NCBI RefSeq assembly: GCF_900105175.1
Contig: NZ_LT629771.1
Coordinates: 4,101,501 to 4,165,500 of the forward strand
DNA length: 64,000 bases
Reading direction: 5' to 3'
Source: Jiangella sp. DSM 45060
GTDB lineage: Bacteria; Actinomycetota; Actinomycetes; Jiangellales; Jiangellaceae
Each line of letters starts with the position of its first letter. Position 1 is the first letter of the stretch. The position numbers and the translations under genes are program-made. Under the pieces are notes generated by a model, which ran no database searches, had not been told where the DNA came from, and worked only from the letters and a program-made list of their open reading frames with translations. This document shows positions 26,936-35,339 of this stretch, piece after piece.

Positions 26936-27320
26936 TTACCGCACGAGCTTGGCGGGTGAGCAGCGAATGGCTCGGGGTGTTGCGGTCTCCTTGGCCAGCG
27001 TAGGGCGCTTGCGGGCGAGCAGCCCCTTAGTGGAACTCTGCGCGAAGGCGGGCGCGGCCGATTGCCGCCATCCTCGATCGCCGGTGACGAGGTTGCCGCC
27101 GACTGTAACGTCGACGATTGCGTCCCACGGCTTGGTGTCGGTGGTCAGCATGGAGGGGGCCATCGAACCACCAGGTCACCGCCTGAGCGCTGTGGCAGCA
27201 CGCCGTCCACTCGACAACCCCGTCGTCGACCAGGTCGCCACGGCGCACGTCTTTGGCGAGCGTCGGGTCCCCGCGCTCCTCGGGCTTGTCGCACATGAGT
27301 ATGACGACGACCCCCGACAA
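26936..27320 (-). pseudogene. Frameshifted hypothetical gene
   Basis: Two minus-strand frames join into one sensible protein: 27320 to about 27150 (GVVVILMCDKPEERGDPTLA, then VEWTACCHSAQAVTWWFDG) and 27163 to 26936 (TTDTKPWDAIVDVTVGGNLV). Third-position GC is high in the first frame up to a run of five C at about 27155 and in the second frame after it, so one base inserted there explains the break. Function is not recognised. The remaining 27321-27479 holds no supportable gene. Confidence 0.45.
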
Positions 27321-27479
27321 TTGCGGCCGTCAGGCAGATAGTTCGCGTGTCGACGTTCCCGCACGGGATTGTCGACCTACAGACCCTTGAACGCGTGATG
27401 GCCGAAGCGTGCCCTCTCGCGTCCACTCGCAAACGAGCTCCGGCCGAAGGGTCCAAGGGATCAGCTACATCAGCTTAGT

Positions 27480-28463
27480 TCACCTCAGCGGGACTGTTGA
27501 TGCGTCGACACCGACGTTCTTGTAACCGCATGCCTTTAGGAGGGCTTCCACCGAGCTCATGTTGTTTTCCGCATGCAGCAATGGCCCTAATCGCACCGAC
27601 TTTATTGGCAACTTGTCAGCCTCCACGATGCCATCATCCACATACCAGACTCGACCTTCCTTAGATGCCGACGCGACCGCTAGCCTCGCATACCTTGAAA
27701 TCCCGTATTGCCCGGCACGGAAGGACAGATGCGGACCGGCCCAGGCAAAGGTAACGACAGTTCGCGCTTCCCTCTCACCGGCGAATCCGGGCTCCTTGAT
27801 CAGTTGAGCAATTTTTTCCAGGGCAACGTGAACCGCAACTTCATATTCCTGTCTGTTGAGGTCCCATTGCTCCTCGCTTGAGGATGCATTCTCGAAGTAC
27901 TCGGCAGAGCGATCCGCCCATTCAAGAAGGTCAACCATCGCAGCATCCTTCTCCTGATCGGAATACAGCACCTTCAGCCACGGACTTACCATCACCGAAT
28001 CACGCATCAACTCGCCGAGATTGAGCGCATTTCGCCGCTCAGATTTCTTCTCGATTCGCTTACCTTTTGCGAGAACGGCGAGGGATGTTCCTGGATCGAG
28101 CTCAATCGCGTAGCCCCGCCCTCCAGCTGCATAGAGGCGCCATTGATTTGCGTCATCGCCGATCGTTGAAGACGACACGACGAATGCTTCCGTCTGAGAT
28201 GGGCCGCCGACCGACCCGTCTTCACCAGCAAGACGTCGCAAGTAGCTTACCGTCTTGCTATCGCTCTGCTGGTCCAGCCAGTTGCGAATAAATTTCCATC
28301 CTTGCTTGATCTCAGCGAGGTCGTTAAGACTTGAGGCCTCGGATGCTCGCAGCGTGCCGCTCTCTACAATCCCGAGAAGTCCATCCGCGCTCGTATAATG
28401 ATATACACTACGGCTTGCCTTGCCGATAGTCGACGGATTCCATTGCGACGCATCAAAGTCCAT
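27480..28463 (-). CDS. DUF2971 protein, lower-GC cargo
   Basis: A 327-residue protein beginning with the DUF2971 pattern VYHYTSADGLLGIVESGTLR, ASSLNDLAE, and later EREARTVVTFAW. DUF2971 is a family of unknown function often met in defence-rich or mobile regions. Codon use is clearly less GC-biased than in the neighbours (many A/T-ending codons), which suggests recent acquisition from another host. No 20-bp ICE element precedes it. Confidence 0.75.
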   Translation of the reverse strand: MDFDASQWNPSTIGKASRSVYHYTSADGLLGIVESGTLRASEASSLNDLAEIKQGWKFIRNWLDQQSDSKTVSYLRRLAGEDGSVGGPSQTEAFVVSSSTIGDDANQWRLYAAGGRGYAIELDPGTSLAVLAKGKRIEKKSERRNALNLGELMRDSVMVSPWLKVLYSDQEKDAAMVDLLEWADRSAEYFENASSSEEQWDLNRQEYEVAVHVALEKIAQLIKEPGFAGEREARTVVTFAWAGPHLSFRAGQYGISRYARLAVASASKEGRVWYVDDGIVEADKLPIKSVRLGPLLHAENNMSSVEALLKACGYKNVGVDASTVPLR

Positions 28464-28488
28464 GATCGAGCAGCGTACGGCATTTCAC

Positions 28489-28990
28489 GATCGAAGTGAG
28501 CCCCTGGTTCGTCGGGCCGCTGGCCGAGAAGCGGACTGTTGTCGACGGCCACTGGCTCGAGTTGTGCCTGGAGCGCGCGACGGTCCGTCAACTTCACGCC
28601 AGCGCCTACGCGGCCGGCGTACCGGGACACACCCCTTGACGTCGTAGTAGCCAACAGCATGTGCGCCGAAGAAGCTGCGGAACGGAGGCTTCCCCTCCAA
28701 CCAACCGCCAATGACGGATTCCCGACGTAGCCAGTTCTTGATCTTCAACCAGTCACCGGTGCGCCTTCCGGGCTCATAACAGCTACGCAGCCGCTTGGCC
28801 ACGATTCCCTCCAAGCCTTGCTGCGCCGATGCCTTGAGAAGGTCTGCGCCGTCACCGCCGTGGTAGGCCGGCGCCTGCCATGACGGGTCGGCCGGCATGA
28901 GTTGTTCGAGCTCCGAGCGGCGTTGCTCATCGGGCACGGGCAGATCCCCCCTCGGCCAGCAGCGGAAGTCCCCTAGACCGTCGGGGCACA
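28489..28990 (-). pseudogene. ATP-dependent DNA ligase (LigD/LigC-type) remnant
   Basis: The minus strand shows ligase motif IV (LEGIVAKR), the RSCYEPGRRTGDWLKIK motif V region and VIGGWLEGK, preceded by a degenerate N-terminal part; the KxDG nucleotidyltransferase motif is absent. After GYYDVKG the frame shifts by one base near 28625 and continues in another frame as RVGAGVKLTDRRALQAQLEP and PDEPGAHFD, the typical oligonucleotide-binding end of LigD. It is therefore truncated at the 5' end and frameshifted: a dead gene. Confidence 0.8.
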
Positions 28991-29128
28991 CGTGATCCCA
29001 GGTCCCGAGACGTCCACCCCCGAACGCCGGCGCCCCGCGAATCACGCTGCCATCGCCGTTCAGCCGGGCGTGTCGCAGCCGCGACTGGGACTGGCGCATG
29101 CGAGCACACTCCCGCCGGCCGTAAGGGG

Positions 29129-29452
29129 CTAGCCGTCCGTCGGGTTGACCGGCTCGGACTGGTAGACGTCGTCCGGCTTGACCCAGACGCCCCGGCCGGG
29201 CAGTCGGCCGCCGCTGTCGTCGACCTGGACGTATCTGTGTGAGCCGCCCCAGCGCGTCAGAGTGCCCGTCAGCCAGGCCTCGCCCACGTCGCCGGCCTCG
29301 TCGGCCCAGACGATGCGGACCCTGACGCGGCGCGGATCAGGTTGATCGGGGTACCTCGCGAGGTCGTCCGGGACGTGTCGGTTGAGCACGTCGCGCCACC
29401 GCCGCACATGCGGCGGCTGCTCCGGGTCTACCATGCCCATAGGATAGAACAC
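29129..29452 (-). CDS. Hypothetical small protein
   Basis: A 107-residue acidic protein (VRIVWADEAGDVGEAWLTGT, RYVQVDDSGGRLPGRGVWVK) that reads like a small beta-rich domain. Start uncertain: ATGs at 29452, 29440 and 29434, none with a good Shine-Dalgarno. It is divergent from the DNA polymerase gene; the short space between them must hold both promoters. No family recognised. Confidence 0.6.
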   Translation of the reverse strand: MFYPMGMVDPEQPPHVRRWRDVLNRHVPDDLARYPDQPDPRRVRVRIVWADEAGDVGEAWLTGTLTRWGGSHRYVQVDDSGGRLPGRGVWVKPDDVYQSEPVNPTDG

Positions 29453-29508
29453 ATGTTCGATGATCGGTTCTGTGGTGAGGCATGCGTGCCCGCGAAGGGT
29501 GGTTCATC

Positions 29509-32500
29509 GTGGGATGGGACAGCAGGTCCGATGTGCCATGGAGCGAGTTCGAGCGGGCGCTGACGTGGGGCAGCGGATGGCGCAGCGACGGCGCGAAGCT
29601 CCCGCCCCGGCCGAAGCTCGACCCGCAGACGACGTCGCCGCGGCTGCCGCCGGCGGTGCCGTGGGCAGAGCTGCATTGCCACAGCGCGTACTCGTTCTTG
29701 GACGGCGCGTCCGATCCGGAGGCTCTGGTGGCCGAGGCCGTCGCGCAGGGCATCGGGACGCTGGCGATCACCGACCACGACGGCATGTACGGGGTGGTCG
29801 AGTTCGCCGCGGCCGCGCGGGCGGCCGGGATCAGGACAGTGTTTGGCGCCGAGCTGAGTCTGGAGCTCACCCAGCGACAGAACGGCGTCCCGGACCCGGA
29901 GGGCCGGCACCTGCTGGTGCTGGCCCGAGACGCCGACGGCTACCGGCGGCTGTCGGCGACTATCTCGGCGGCGCAGCTGCGCGGCAGCAAGGGCCGCCCG
30001 GTCTACGACCTGGACGAGCTGGCTGGCGCCCCCAACGGCCGGTGGGTGATCCTGACCGGCTGCCGCAAGGGCCTCGTCCCCGCGGCGCTGGCCGCCGGCG
30101 GCCCGGCCGCCGCCAAGCGCGAACTGGATCGCCTAGTCGAGATGTTCGGCCAAGAGAACGTCAACGTGGAGCTGATCGACCACGACCAGCCGCTCGACGA
30201 CGACCGCAACGACGCCCTGTTCAAGGTCGCCGGTGAGGTCGGGGTCGGGGTGGTGGCGTCAAACAACGTCCACTATGCCGCGCCGCGTGATCGGCGGCTG
30301 GCGCAGGTGCTGGCCTCGGCCAGAGCGACCACGAGCCTGGCCAGGCTCAACGGGTGGCTCCCGGCCGCCGGCGGTGCGTTCATCCGGTCCGGTGAGGAGA
30401 TGCAGGCGCGGCTGGCCCGTTACCCGGGTGTGCTAGAAGCCACCGTCGCGCTGGGCGAGTCATGTGGGTTCGACCTGGCCCTGATCCAGCCCGAGTTGCC
30501 CGACCGTGAGGTCCCGTCCGGGCACACCGACGCGAGCTGGCTGCGCCACCAGGTCGCCGTCGGCGCCGCCGCCCGGTACGGGCCGCCCGGACCGGCGACG
30601 GAGCGCGCCTACGCACAGATCGAGCACGAGCTCGACGTGATCGAGCGGCTGAATTTCTGTGGCTACTTCCTGATCGTCCACGAGCTCACCGAGTTCTGCC
30701 GCCGGGAGGGCATCTTGTGCCAAGGCCGCGGCTCGGCCGCGAACAGCGCGGTCTGCTACGCCCTCGGGATCACCGCCGTCGACCCGGTCGAGCACGGGCT
30801 GTTGTTCGAGCGGTTCCTCACAGATGCCCGCACCGGCCCGCCGGACATCGACATCGACATCGAGAACGCGCGGCGCGAGGAGGTCATCCAGCACGTCTAC
30901 GCCAAGTACACCCGCGAGTACGCCGCCCAAGTCGCCAACGTCAACACCTACCGGCCGAAGCTAGCGCTGCGCGACGTCGCCCGCGCGCTCGGCTACAGCC
31001 CCGGCGCCGTTGACGGCTGGACCAAGCACCTCGGCCCTCACGGCGACGTGCCCGGCGACGTCGGCATCCCCGACAAGGTCACCCACCTGGTCGAGCAGCT
31101 GCTGCGGCTGCCGCGGCACCTCTCCATCCACTCCGGCGGGATGGTGATGTGCGACCGGCCCATCGGTGAGGTCGTCCCGGTCGAGTGGGCCACCATGCCC
31201 GGCCGGTCGGTGCTGCAATGGGACAAGGAATCGTGCGCCGGCGCCGGGCTGGTGAAGTTCGACCTGCTCGGCCTAGGGATGTTGTCTGCGTTGCGGGAGT
31301 CGTTCGACCTGCTCCGCGAGCACCACGACGTCGACGTCGAGCTGCACACCGTGCCCGGCGGGGACCGGGCCGTGTACGACATGATCTGCGACGCCGACAC
31401 GATCGGGACGTTCCAGATCGAGTCGCGCGCCCAGATGGCCACCCTGCCGAGGCTACGGCCGAGGACCTTCTACGACTTGGTCGTCGAGATCGCGCTGATC
31501 CGGCCCGGCCCGATCCAGGGCGGCTCGGTCCACCCCTACCTGCGCCGGCGCACGGACCGCGAACCGATCACCTACCCGCACCCCAGCTTCGAGAAGGCGC
31601 TGGCCCGCACGCTGGGGGTGCCGCTGTTCCAGGAGCAGATGATGCAGCTGGCGATGGACTGTGCCGGGTTCTCGCCGGCCGAGGCCGACCAGCTGCGCCA
31701 GGCCATGGGCGCAAAACGGTCGGAGGAACGGATCGCGGCGCTGCGTGACCGGTTGATGTCCGGGCTGGCCGCGCACGGCATTCCCGACGCCGTCGCGGAG
31801 GACCTCTACGGCAAGTTGTTTGGGTTCGCGTCCTACGGGTTCCCCGAGTCCCACGCCTACAGCTTCGCGTACCTGGTCTACGCCAGCGCCTGGCTGAAGC
31901 GGCACTATCCGGCCGTGTTCACCGTGGCGCTGCTGAACAACCAGCCGATGGGGTTCTACTCGCCGCAGACGCTCGTCGACGACGCGCGTCGCCACGGCGT
32001 CACCATCCGCGGCGTGGATAACAACGCCAGCGCGGCGAAGGCCACGCTCGAGGAGCACGTCCCTGTCCGGCCCGGGCACCCGCATGCCCCCGACGGCGAG
32101 CAGCCGGCCATCCGGCTCGGCCTGGCCGGTGTGCGTCACCTCGGCGGCGACGTTGCCGAACGGATCGCCGCGGGCCGCCCCTACACCGATCTCGCCGACC
32201 TGGTCCGCCGCGCGGAGGTCCCGCAGCGCGCACTGGAGGCTCTCGCGACCGCGGGTGCGTTCGATTGCTTCGGCCTGGACCGGCGCGCGGCGCTGTGGAA
32301 GGTGGGCGCCGTCGCGCGCATCCGTCCCGGCCAGCTGCCTGGCACTACGCCCAGCGACGTCACCCCACCGGCGCTACCGGAGATGACTGCGGTCGAGCAG
32401 ACCTTCGCTGACCTCTGGGCCACTGGAGTCTCACCTGATAGCCATCCCGTCCAGCACATCCGCGGCCATCTCACTGCCGCCGGCGCCACACGGGCCGGAG

Positions 32501-32796
32501 AACTGCACAGCGTCCGGGCCGGGCAGCGGGTCCGCGTCGGTGGCCTGGTCACCCACCGCCAGCGGCCACCCACCGCCGGGGGCGTGACGTTCATCAACCT
32601 CGAAGACGAGACCGGGATGGTCAATGTCATCTGCCCGGCTGAGACGTGGCAGGCCCAGCGCCGGGTCGCGTTGGATTCAAACGCCCTGCTCGTCGACGGC
32701 ATCGTGGAACGTTCCGACGGCGCCACGAACCTCATCGCCGGTCGCCTGTCTCCGCTGCGCGTCAGTAGCGCGGCCCGCAGTCGGGACTTCCGCTGA
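29509..32796 (+). CDS. dnaE2: Error-prone DNA polymerase DnaE2 (ImuC-like)
   Basis: About 1095 residues. PHP domain with LHCHSAYSFLDGAS and ITDHDGMYGVVEFA at the N-terminus; C-family polymerase palm with the catalytic PDIDIDIENARREE; fingers SYGFPESHAYSFAYLVYASA; C-terminal OB domain (GGVTFINLEDETGMVNVICP). The opening GWDSRSDVPWSEFERAL is typical of DnaE2, which carries out damage-induced translesion synthesis and normally works with ImuA'/ImuB; neither is in the window. The GTG at MGWDS was preferred over the upstream ATG at 29482 because the family starts there and AAGGG precedes it. A polymerase on an ICE may assist its own replication. Confidence 0.9.
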   Translation: MGWDSRSDVPWSEFERALTWGSGWRSDGAKLPPRPKLDPQTTSPRLPPAVPWAELHCHSAYSFLDGASDPEALVAEAVAQGIGTLAITDHDGMYGVVEFAAAARAAGIRTVFGAELSLELTQRQNGVPDPEGRHLLVLARDADGYRRLSATISAAQLRGSKGRPVYDLDELAGAPNGRWVILTGCRKGLVPAALAAGGPAAAKRELDRLVEMFGQENVNVELIDHDQPLDDDRNDALFKVAGEVGVGVVASNNVHYAAPRDRRLAQVLASARATTSLARLNGWLPAAGGAFIRSGEEMQARLARYPGVLEATVALGESCGFDLALIQPELPDREVPSGHTDASWLRHQVAVGAAARYGPPGPATERAYAQIEHELDVIERLNFCGYFLIVHELTEFCRREGILCQGRGSAANSAVCYALGITAVDPVEHGLLFERFLTDARTGPPDIDIDIENARREEVIQHVYAKYTREYAAQVANVNTYRPKLALRDVARALGYSPGAVDGWTKHLGPHGDVPGDVGIPDKVTHLVEQLLRLPRHLSIHSGGMVMCDRPIGEVVPVEWATMPGRSVLQWDKESCAGAGLVKFDLLGLGMLSALRESFDLLREHHDVDVELHTVPGGDRAVYDMICDADTIGTFQIESRAQMATLPRLRPRTFYDLVVEIALIRPGPIQGGSVHPYLRRRTDREPITYPHPSFEKALARTLGVPLFQEQMMQLAMDCAGFSPAEADQLRQAMGAKRSEERIAALRDRLMSGLAAHGIPDAVAEDLYGKLFGFASYGFPESHAYSFAYLVYASAWLKRHYPAVFTVALLNNQPMGFYSPQTLVDDARRHGVTIRGVDNNASAAKATLEEHVPVRPGHPHAPDGEQPAIRLGLAGVRHLGGDVAERIAAGRPYTDLADLVRRAEVPQRALEALATAGAFDCFGLDRRAALWKVGAVARIRPGQLPGTTPSDVTPPALPEMTAVEQTFADLWATGVSPDSHPVQHIRGHLTAAGATRAGELHSVRAGQRVRVGGLVTHRQRPPTAGGVTFINLEDETGMVNVICPAETWQAQRRVALDSNALLVDGIVERSDGATNLIAGRLSPLRVSSAARSRDFR

Positions 32797-32829
32797 GCCT
32801 GTTCCCAGTGGGCGGGCAGCGGGCGGACG

Positions 32830-32973
32830 TCAAGACGGCGCCGAGGCCTCCTGATCCGGGGCGGACCGGCGCCAGTAGGTCGGTGAGGCCGGGCAGAGCT
32901 GGCAGGCCGGGATCAACGGCTCGTTGACTTGGCCGGGGTAGTGCTCGCCGCAGCAGCGCATGTCGATCGCCAT
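32830..32973 (-). CDS. Small Cys-rich protein
   Basis: A 47-residue frame: MAIDMRCCGEHYPGQ opening, then CQLCPASPTYW. The CC...H...CxxC pattern suggests a single zinc site. It begins 15 bp after the stop of the preceding small gene in the same operon. GC-ending codons dominate throughout. Function unknown. Confidence 0.55.
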   Translation of the reverse strand: MAIDMRCCGEHYPGQVNEPLIPACQLCPASPTYWRRSAPDQEASAPS

Positions 32974-32987
32974 GGGGTTGCTCGCTC

Positions 32988-33227
32988 TCAGATGGCCCTG
33001 GCCGCCGGGAGGTGGGCAGGGGGCGGGACCTGGCGACGGGCCGGTGCCGCCGGGATGGTGCCGCCGAGTTGACGGATCCGGTCCTCGAGTTGGCGTACCC
33101 GGTGCGCGCGTTTCGCCGCGGTGGCGGCGTCGCCGCGCTGTTGTTCCTCGGTGACCAGGCGCCGGTAGCGGGTGAGCGCGGCCAGCGCCTCGGGCAGGGT
33201 CAGGCTGCTGATCTCGATGAGCGCCAT
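32988..33227 (-). CDS. Small coiled-coil protein
   Basis: A 79-residue protein with an N-terminal beta-like stretch (MALIEISSLTLPEALAAL) and a long charged helix (RYRRLVTEEQQRGDAATAAK to RQLEDRIRQLGG) suited to dimerisation, then a Pro/Ala tail. Its ATG overlaps the stop of the upstream gene by one base (TGATG), so it is translationally coupled to the DUF4031-DUF4326 gene. Unknown role. Confidence 0.7.
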   Translation of the reverse strand: MALIEISSLTLPEALAALTRYRRLVTEEQQRGDAATAAKRAHRVRQLEDRIRQLGGTIPAAPARRQVPPPAHLPAARAI

Positions 33228-34045
33228 CAGATTCCCTTCACAGCGTGGACGGGTGTCGCCGGGTCCGCGGGTGTCGTGGCCCCGGCCGGACGGCGAGGTC
33301 GTCCGCCCAGTGTGGAAGGCGGCGTCGTTCCCGGACGACTCGCAGCTCCGGCTTCCGCCCCGGCCGTCACGCCGTCGCCCCTCGCGTTAGCGATCCTCAG
33401 CAGCACGTCGGCATGGCACGGCTCGTCGAGTGGGCACCAGCACGCGAGGTCCCGGCCGCCGAGTTCGCGGCGGGCGGCCACGGCCCAGGCGGGCCGGTCA
33501 CCGTTGGCCTTCACGAAGGCCGCGACGGCCCCGGCGCGGTCGGCAATGATTTCGCCGGTGACCGGGTCGGCGTCGCCGATTCGGAACGGGTTGCCCCAGG
33601 CGGTCGGGCGGGCGACGACGATGACGTTGGGGTGGTCGGCGCGCCAGGGCCGCTGTCGGCTCATCTGGACCCGCTGCGGATCGCGGGCCACAGGTGCCAC
33701 CTCGCCGAACAGGGCGAGCTGCAGCGGCTCTCCCGAGGTCACCGTGTCGCCATCCGGGCAGGTGCCAAGCTCGGCATGAGCGCGCTTGGCCTGCATGAGA
33801 GCACCCGTCTCGCGCGGATAGCTGATGGGGACCGCGCCGAGCCCGATGGCCTGGTTCCGCTTGGTGTCGACGAGGTCGAAGTGCTCGCGGTGCGTTCCCG
33901 GGCACTGGAGCCACTCGGGGTGCATGTCCAACTGGGCGGCGAAGGCCATCAGCTCGTGGTGGGTGTCGGCGAACAGGTGGGACCAGGTGCCCCACGTGCC
34001 GGTGACACGCGCTCGGCGGCGCATATCGTCCACGTAGACGGTCAC
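33227..34045 (-). CDS. DUF4031-DUF4326 fusion protein
   Basis: A 272-residue protein. Residues 1-90 are DUF4031 (VTVYVDDMRRRARVTGTWGT, SHLFADTHHELMAFA, HFDLVDTKRNQAI, SYPRETGAL). Residues ~140-215 are DUF4326 (ARPTAWGNPFRIGD, ..GGRDLACWCPLDEPCHADV), a small domain with conserved Cys/His that occurs mostly in phages. Both are of unknown biochemical function, and the fusion suggests they act on the same substrate. The C-terminal 60 residues are Pro/Ala-rich. The GTG start overlaps the stop of a 22-codon frame (GTGA), and the 3' end overlaps the coiled-coil gene. Confidence 0.8.
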   Translation of the reverse strand: MTVYVDDMRRRARVTGTWGTWSHLFADTHHELMAFAAQLDMHPEWLQCPGTHREHFDLVDTKRNQAIGLGAVPISYPRETGALMQAKRAHAELGTCPDGDTVTSGEPLQLALFGEVAPVARDPQRVQMSRQRPWRADHPNVIVVARPTAWGNPFRIGDADPVTGEIIADRAGAVAAFVKANGDRPAWAVAARRELGGRDLACWCPLDEPCHADVLLRIANARGDGVTAGAEAGAASRPGTTPPSTLGGRPRRPAGATTPADPATPVHAVKGI

Positions 34046-34110
34046 GACGCCACCACCCGGGCGACGGCTTCGGGCACGTCCGGGAACTGCCTGGCAGCGG
34101 CGGCGCTCAC
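34042..34110 (-). CDS. Possible 22-residue mini-gene linking two genes
   Basis: GTG at 34110 overlaps the upstream stop (GTGA), and its own TGA overlaps the GTG of the DUF4031 gene in the same way. It would encode MSAAAARQFPDVPEAVARVV plus two residues. The double 4-base overlap matches the coupling used throughout this operon, which makes translation plausible; ribosomes reaching the end would re-initiate on the next gene. Confidence 0.45.
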   Translation of the reverse strand: MSAAAARQFPDVPEAVARVVAS

Positions 34111-34457
34111 GCGGTCTCACCGTCCATGGGGCCGGTGATGATCGCCCCGCAACTGATCATGAGTTCGATACGCGCCTCGACCAGGAGCTGCGAGAGACGA
34201 GCGAGATGGATGACGTGAACGTCCTCGCGTGTGCCCTGATTGTCGGCGAAGAGCTCGACGATCGCCGCGTGGTCCAGAACGATACCCACCAGGTTCTGGG
34301 TCGCCCCGAGCATCTCGAGGAGGCGGCGGAGCATGAGGACTCGGTCGTGAGGGTAAGCAACATCGGCCTCGAAGGCTGCCAGTTGCAGCGCCGTGGTCGC
34401 GCTCTCGATGTGGGAGGTCGCTGCATCGCCGGTCGAGCCCGGCTCGTGCTTGGTCAT
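34107..34457 (-). CDS. Hypothetical helical protein
   Basis: A 116-residue all-helical protein (TTALQLAAFEADVAYPHDRV, LMLRRLLEMLGATQNLVGIV, LARLSQLLVEARIELMISC). Similar amphipathic composition is found in the helical proteins at 44-48 kb. The longer open frame upstream (to 34796) is Arg/Ala-rich and antisense-like, so the ATG of MTKHEPGS was used; it overlaps the previous gene's end by ATGA. Unknown role. Confidence 0.7.
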   Translation of the reverse strand: MTKHEPGSTGDAATSHIESATTALQLAAFEADVAYPHDRVLMLRRLLEMLGATQNLVGIVLDHAAIVELFADNQGTREDVHVIHLARLSQLLVEARIELMISCGAIITGPMDGETA

Positions 34458-34933
34458 CGGAGCACCGCCTCGTGCTCGGGCACGTCGAACAGGGCGGGCT
34501 GGGTCGCTGCGGCGGAGGCGTCGACGCAGCGCTGGAAGGCGGCGTCGCGCACGGCTTCGGCCTCGCGGACGCCGATATCGGTGTCGTCGGGGATGCCTCG
34601 GGCGGCAGCGACCGCACGGCGACGCTGCCGGTAGACGGTCTCCGCGGCGCACAGGGCGTCGCGCTCGGCGCGGGGCAGGTCGAGCACCCATTGCTTGATC
34701 CGGGACCACTTGAGCACCGCGATGGTTTCGCCGGTGGGTCGCTGCTCCAGCTCGATGCCCAACCTGGTGGTCTGGTACCAGGGGCCGTCCTTCCACAGCG
34801 AGGATCCGCCGCGGAAGCTCTGGATGAAGCGCGAGATGGCGCCGTCGGGGTCGGTCACCAGGGCGCCGCCGGGCCAGCCCTTGAAGTAGTGCCGGATGAT
34901 CTTCAGTTCGACCGGAGCCAGGTCGCTATCCAT
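34454..34933 (-). CDS. Hypothetical protein, ICE small-gene operon
   Basis: A 159-residue protein with VELKIIRHYFKGWPGGALVT and a central WYQTTRLGIELEQR sheet, then a basic helix (RIKQWVLDLPRAERDAL). QPALFDV near the C-terminus resembles a sliding-clamp binding motif, which is only suggestive. The frame can be read from 34957, but GGAGGAG lies 9 nt before the second ATG (MDSDLAP), which decides the start. A 20-bp ICE element lies 49 nt upstream. Confidence 0.7.
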   Translation of the reverse strand: MDSDLAPVELKIIRHYFKGWPGGALVTDPDGAISRFIQSFRGGSSLWKDGPWYQTTRLGIELEQRPTGETIAVLKWSRIKQWVLDLPRAERDALCAAETVYRQRRRAVAAARGIPDDTDIGVREAEAVRDAAFQRCVDASAAATQPALFDVPEHEAVLR

Positions 34934-34981
34934 GGGTTGGGTCTCCTCCGTGCTCATGGGTGGTTGTGCGTCTGTTAGGTG

Positions 34982-35001
34982 GGTGGCCCCTGCCGCGCAC
35001 A
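34982..35001 (-). promoter_or_regulatory. ICE 20-bp upstream element, copy 7
   Basis: Exact copy directly abutting the stop codon of the upstream zinc-ribbon gene and leading the small-gene operon 34933-32830. Confidence 0.75.
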
Positions 35002-35172
35002 TCACCCGGCGGCAGAGCGAGCGGGTGCGGCGTGCCGGCGCGCCACGACCTCGACGTAGCCGCAGTTCCCACACACGTAGATCACGCGGTCGGGCAGTTG
35101 CCGGCCGCGGTCACCGGTGAGCTCCTCCTGCGGGGTCGGTCGCTGACAGGTGACGCAGTCGCGTTCCACCAT
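35002..35172 (-). CDS. Small zinc-ribbon protein
   Basis: A 56-residue frame with CVTCQ near the start and VCGNCGYVEVV in the second half, the paired CxxC knuckles of a zinc ribbon. ATG is preceded by GTAGGAGG. It is framed by two copies of the 20-bp ICE element, one 41 nt upstream of the start and one directly after the stop. Zinc ribbons of this size often bind nucleic acid or polymerase, but no role can be claimed. Confidence 0.7.
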   Translation of the reverse strand: MVERDCVTCQRPTPQEELTGDRGRQLPDRVIYVCGNCGYVEVVARRHAAPARSAAG

Positions 35173-35212
35173 CGGGGGCCTCCTACGGGCTCAGTTGCTC
35201 CATACCTGTAGG

Positions 35213-35232
35213 GGTGGCCCCTGCCGCGCACA
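35213..35232 (-). promoter_or_regulatory. ICE 20-bp upstream element, copy 8
   Basis: Exact copy upstream of the zinc-ribbon gene, in the gap to the divergent YezG-type cargo gene. Confidence 0.75.
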
Positions 35233-35339
35233 TTCGGCGCGGGCAGCGACTTCGCCGACGACGGGGCCTGTCCGGTCACCTTGTGGTGAGGTAGGAACTG
35301 GGTCGCTGATGCAACACGTCGTCAACCGCGGGAGTGAGC

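Noticed and set aside
28067-28291. Short plus-strand frame in the DUF2971 gene
   Set aside because: Antisense; the DUF2971 family match is on the minus strand.
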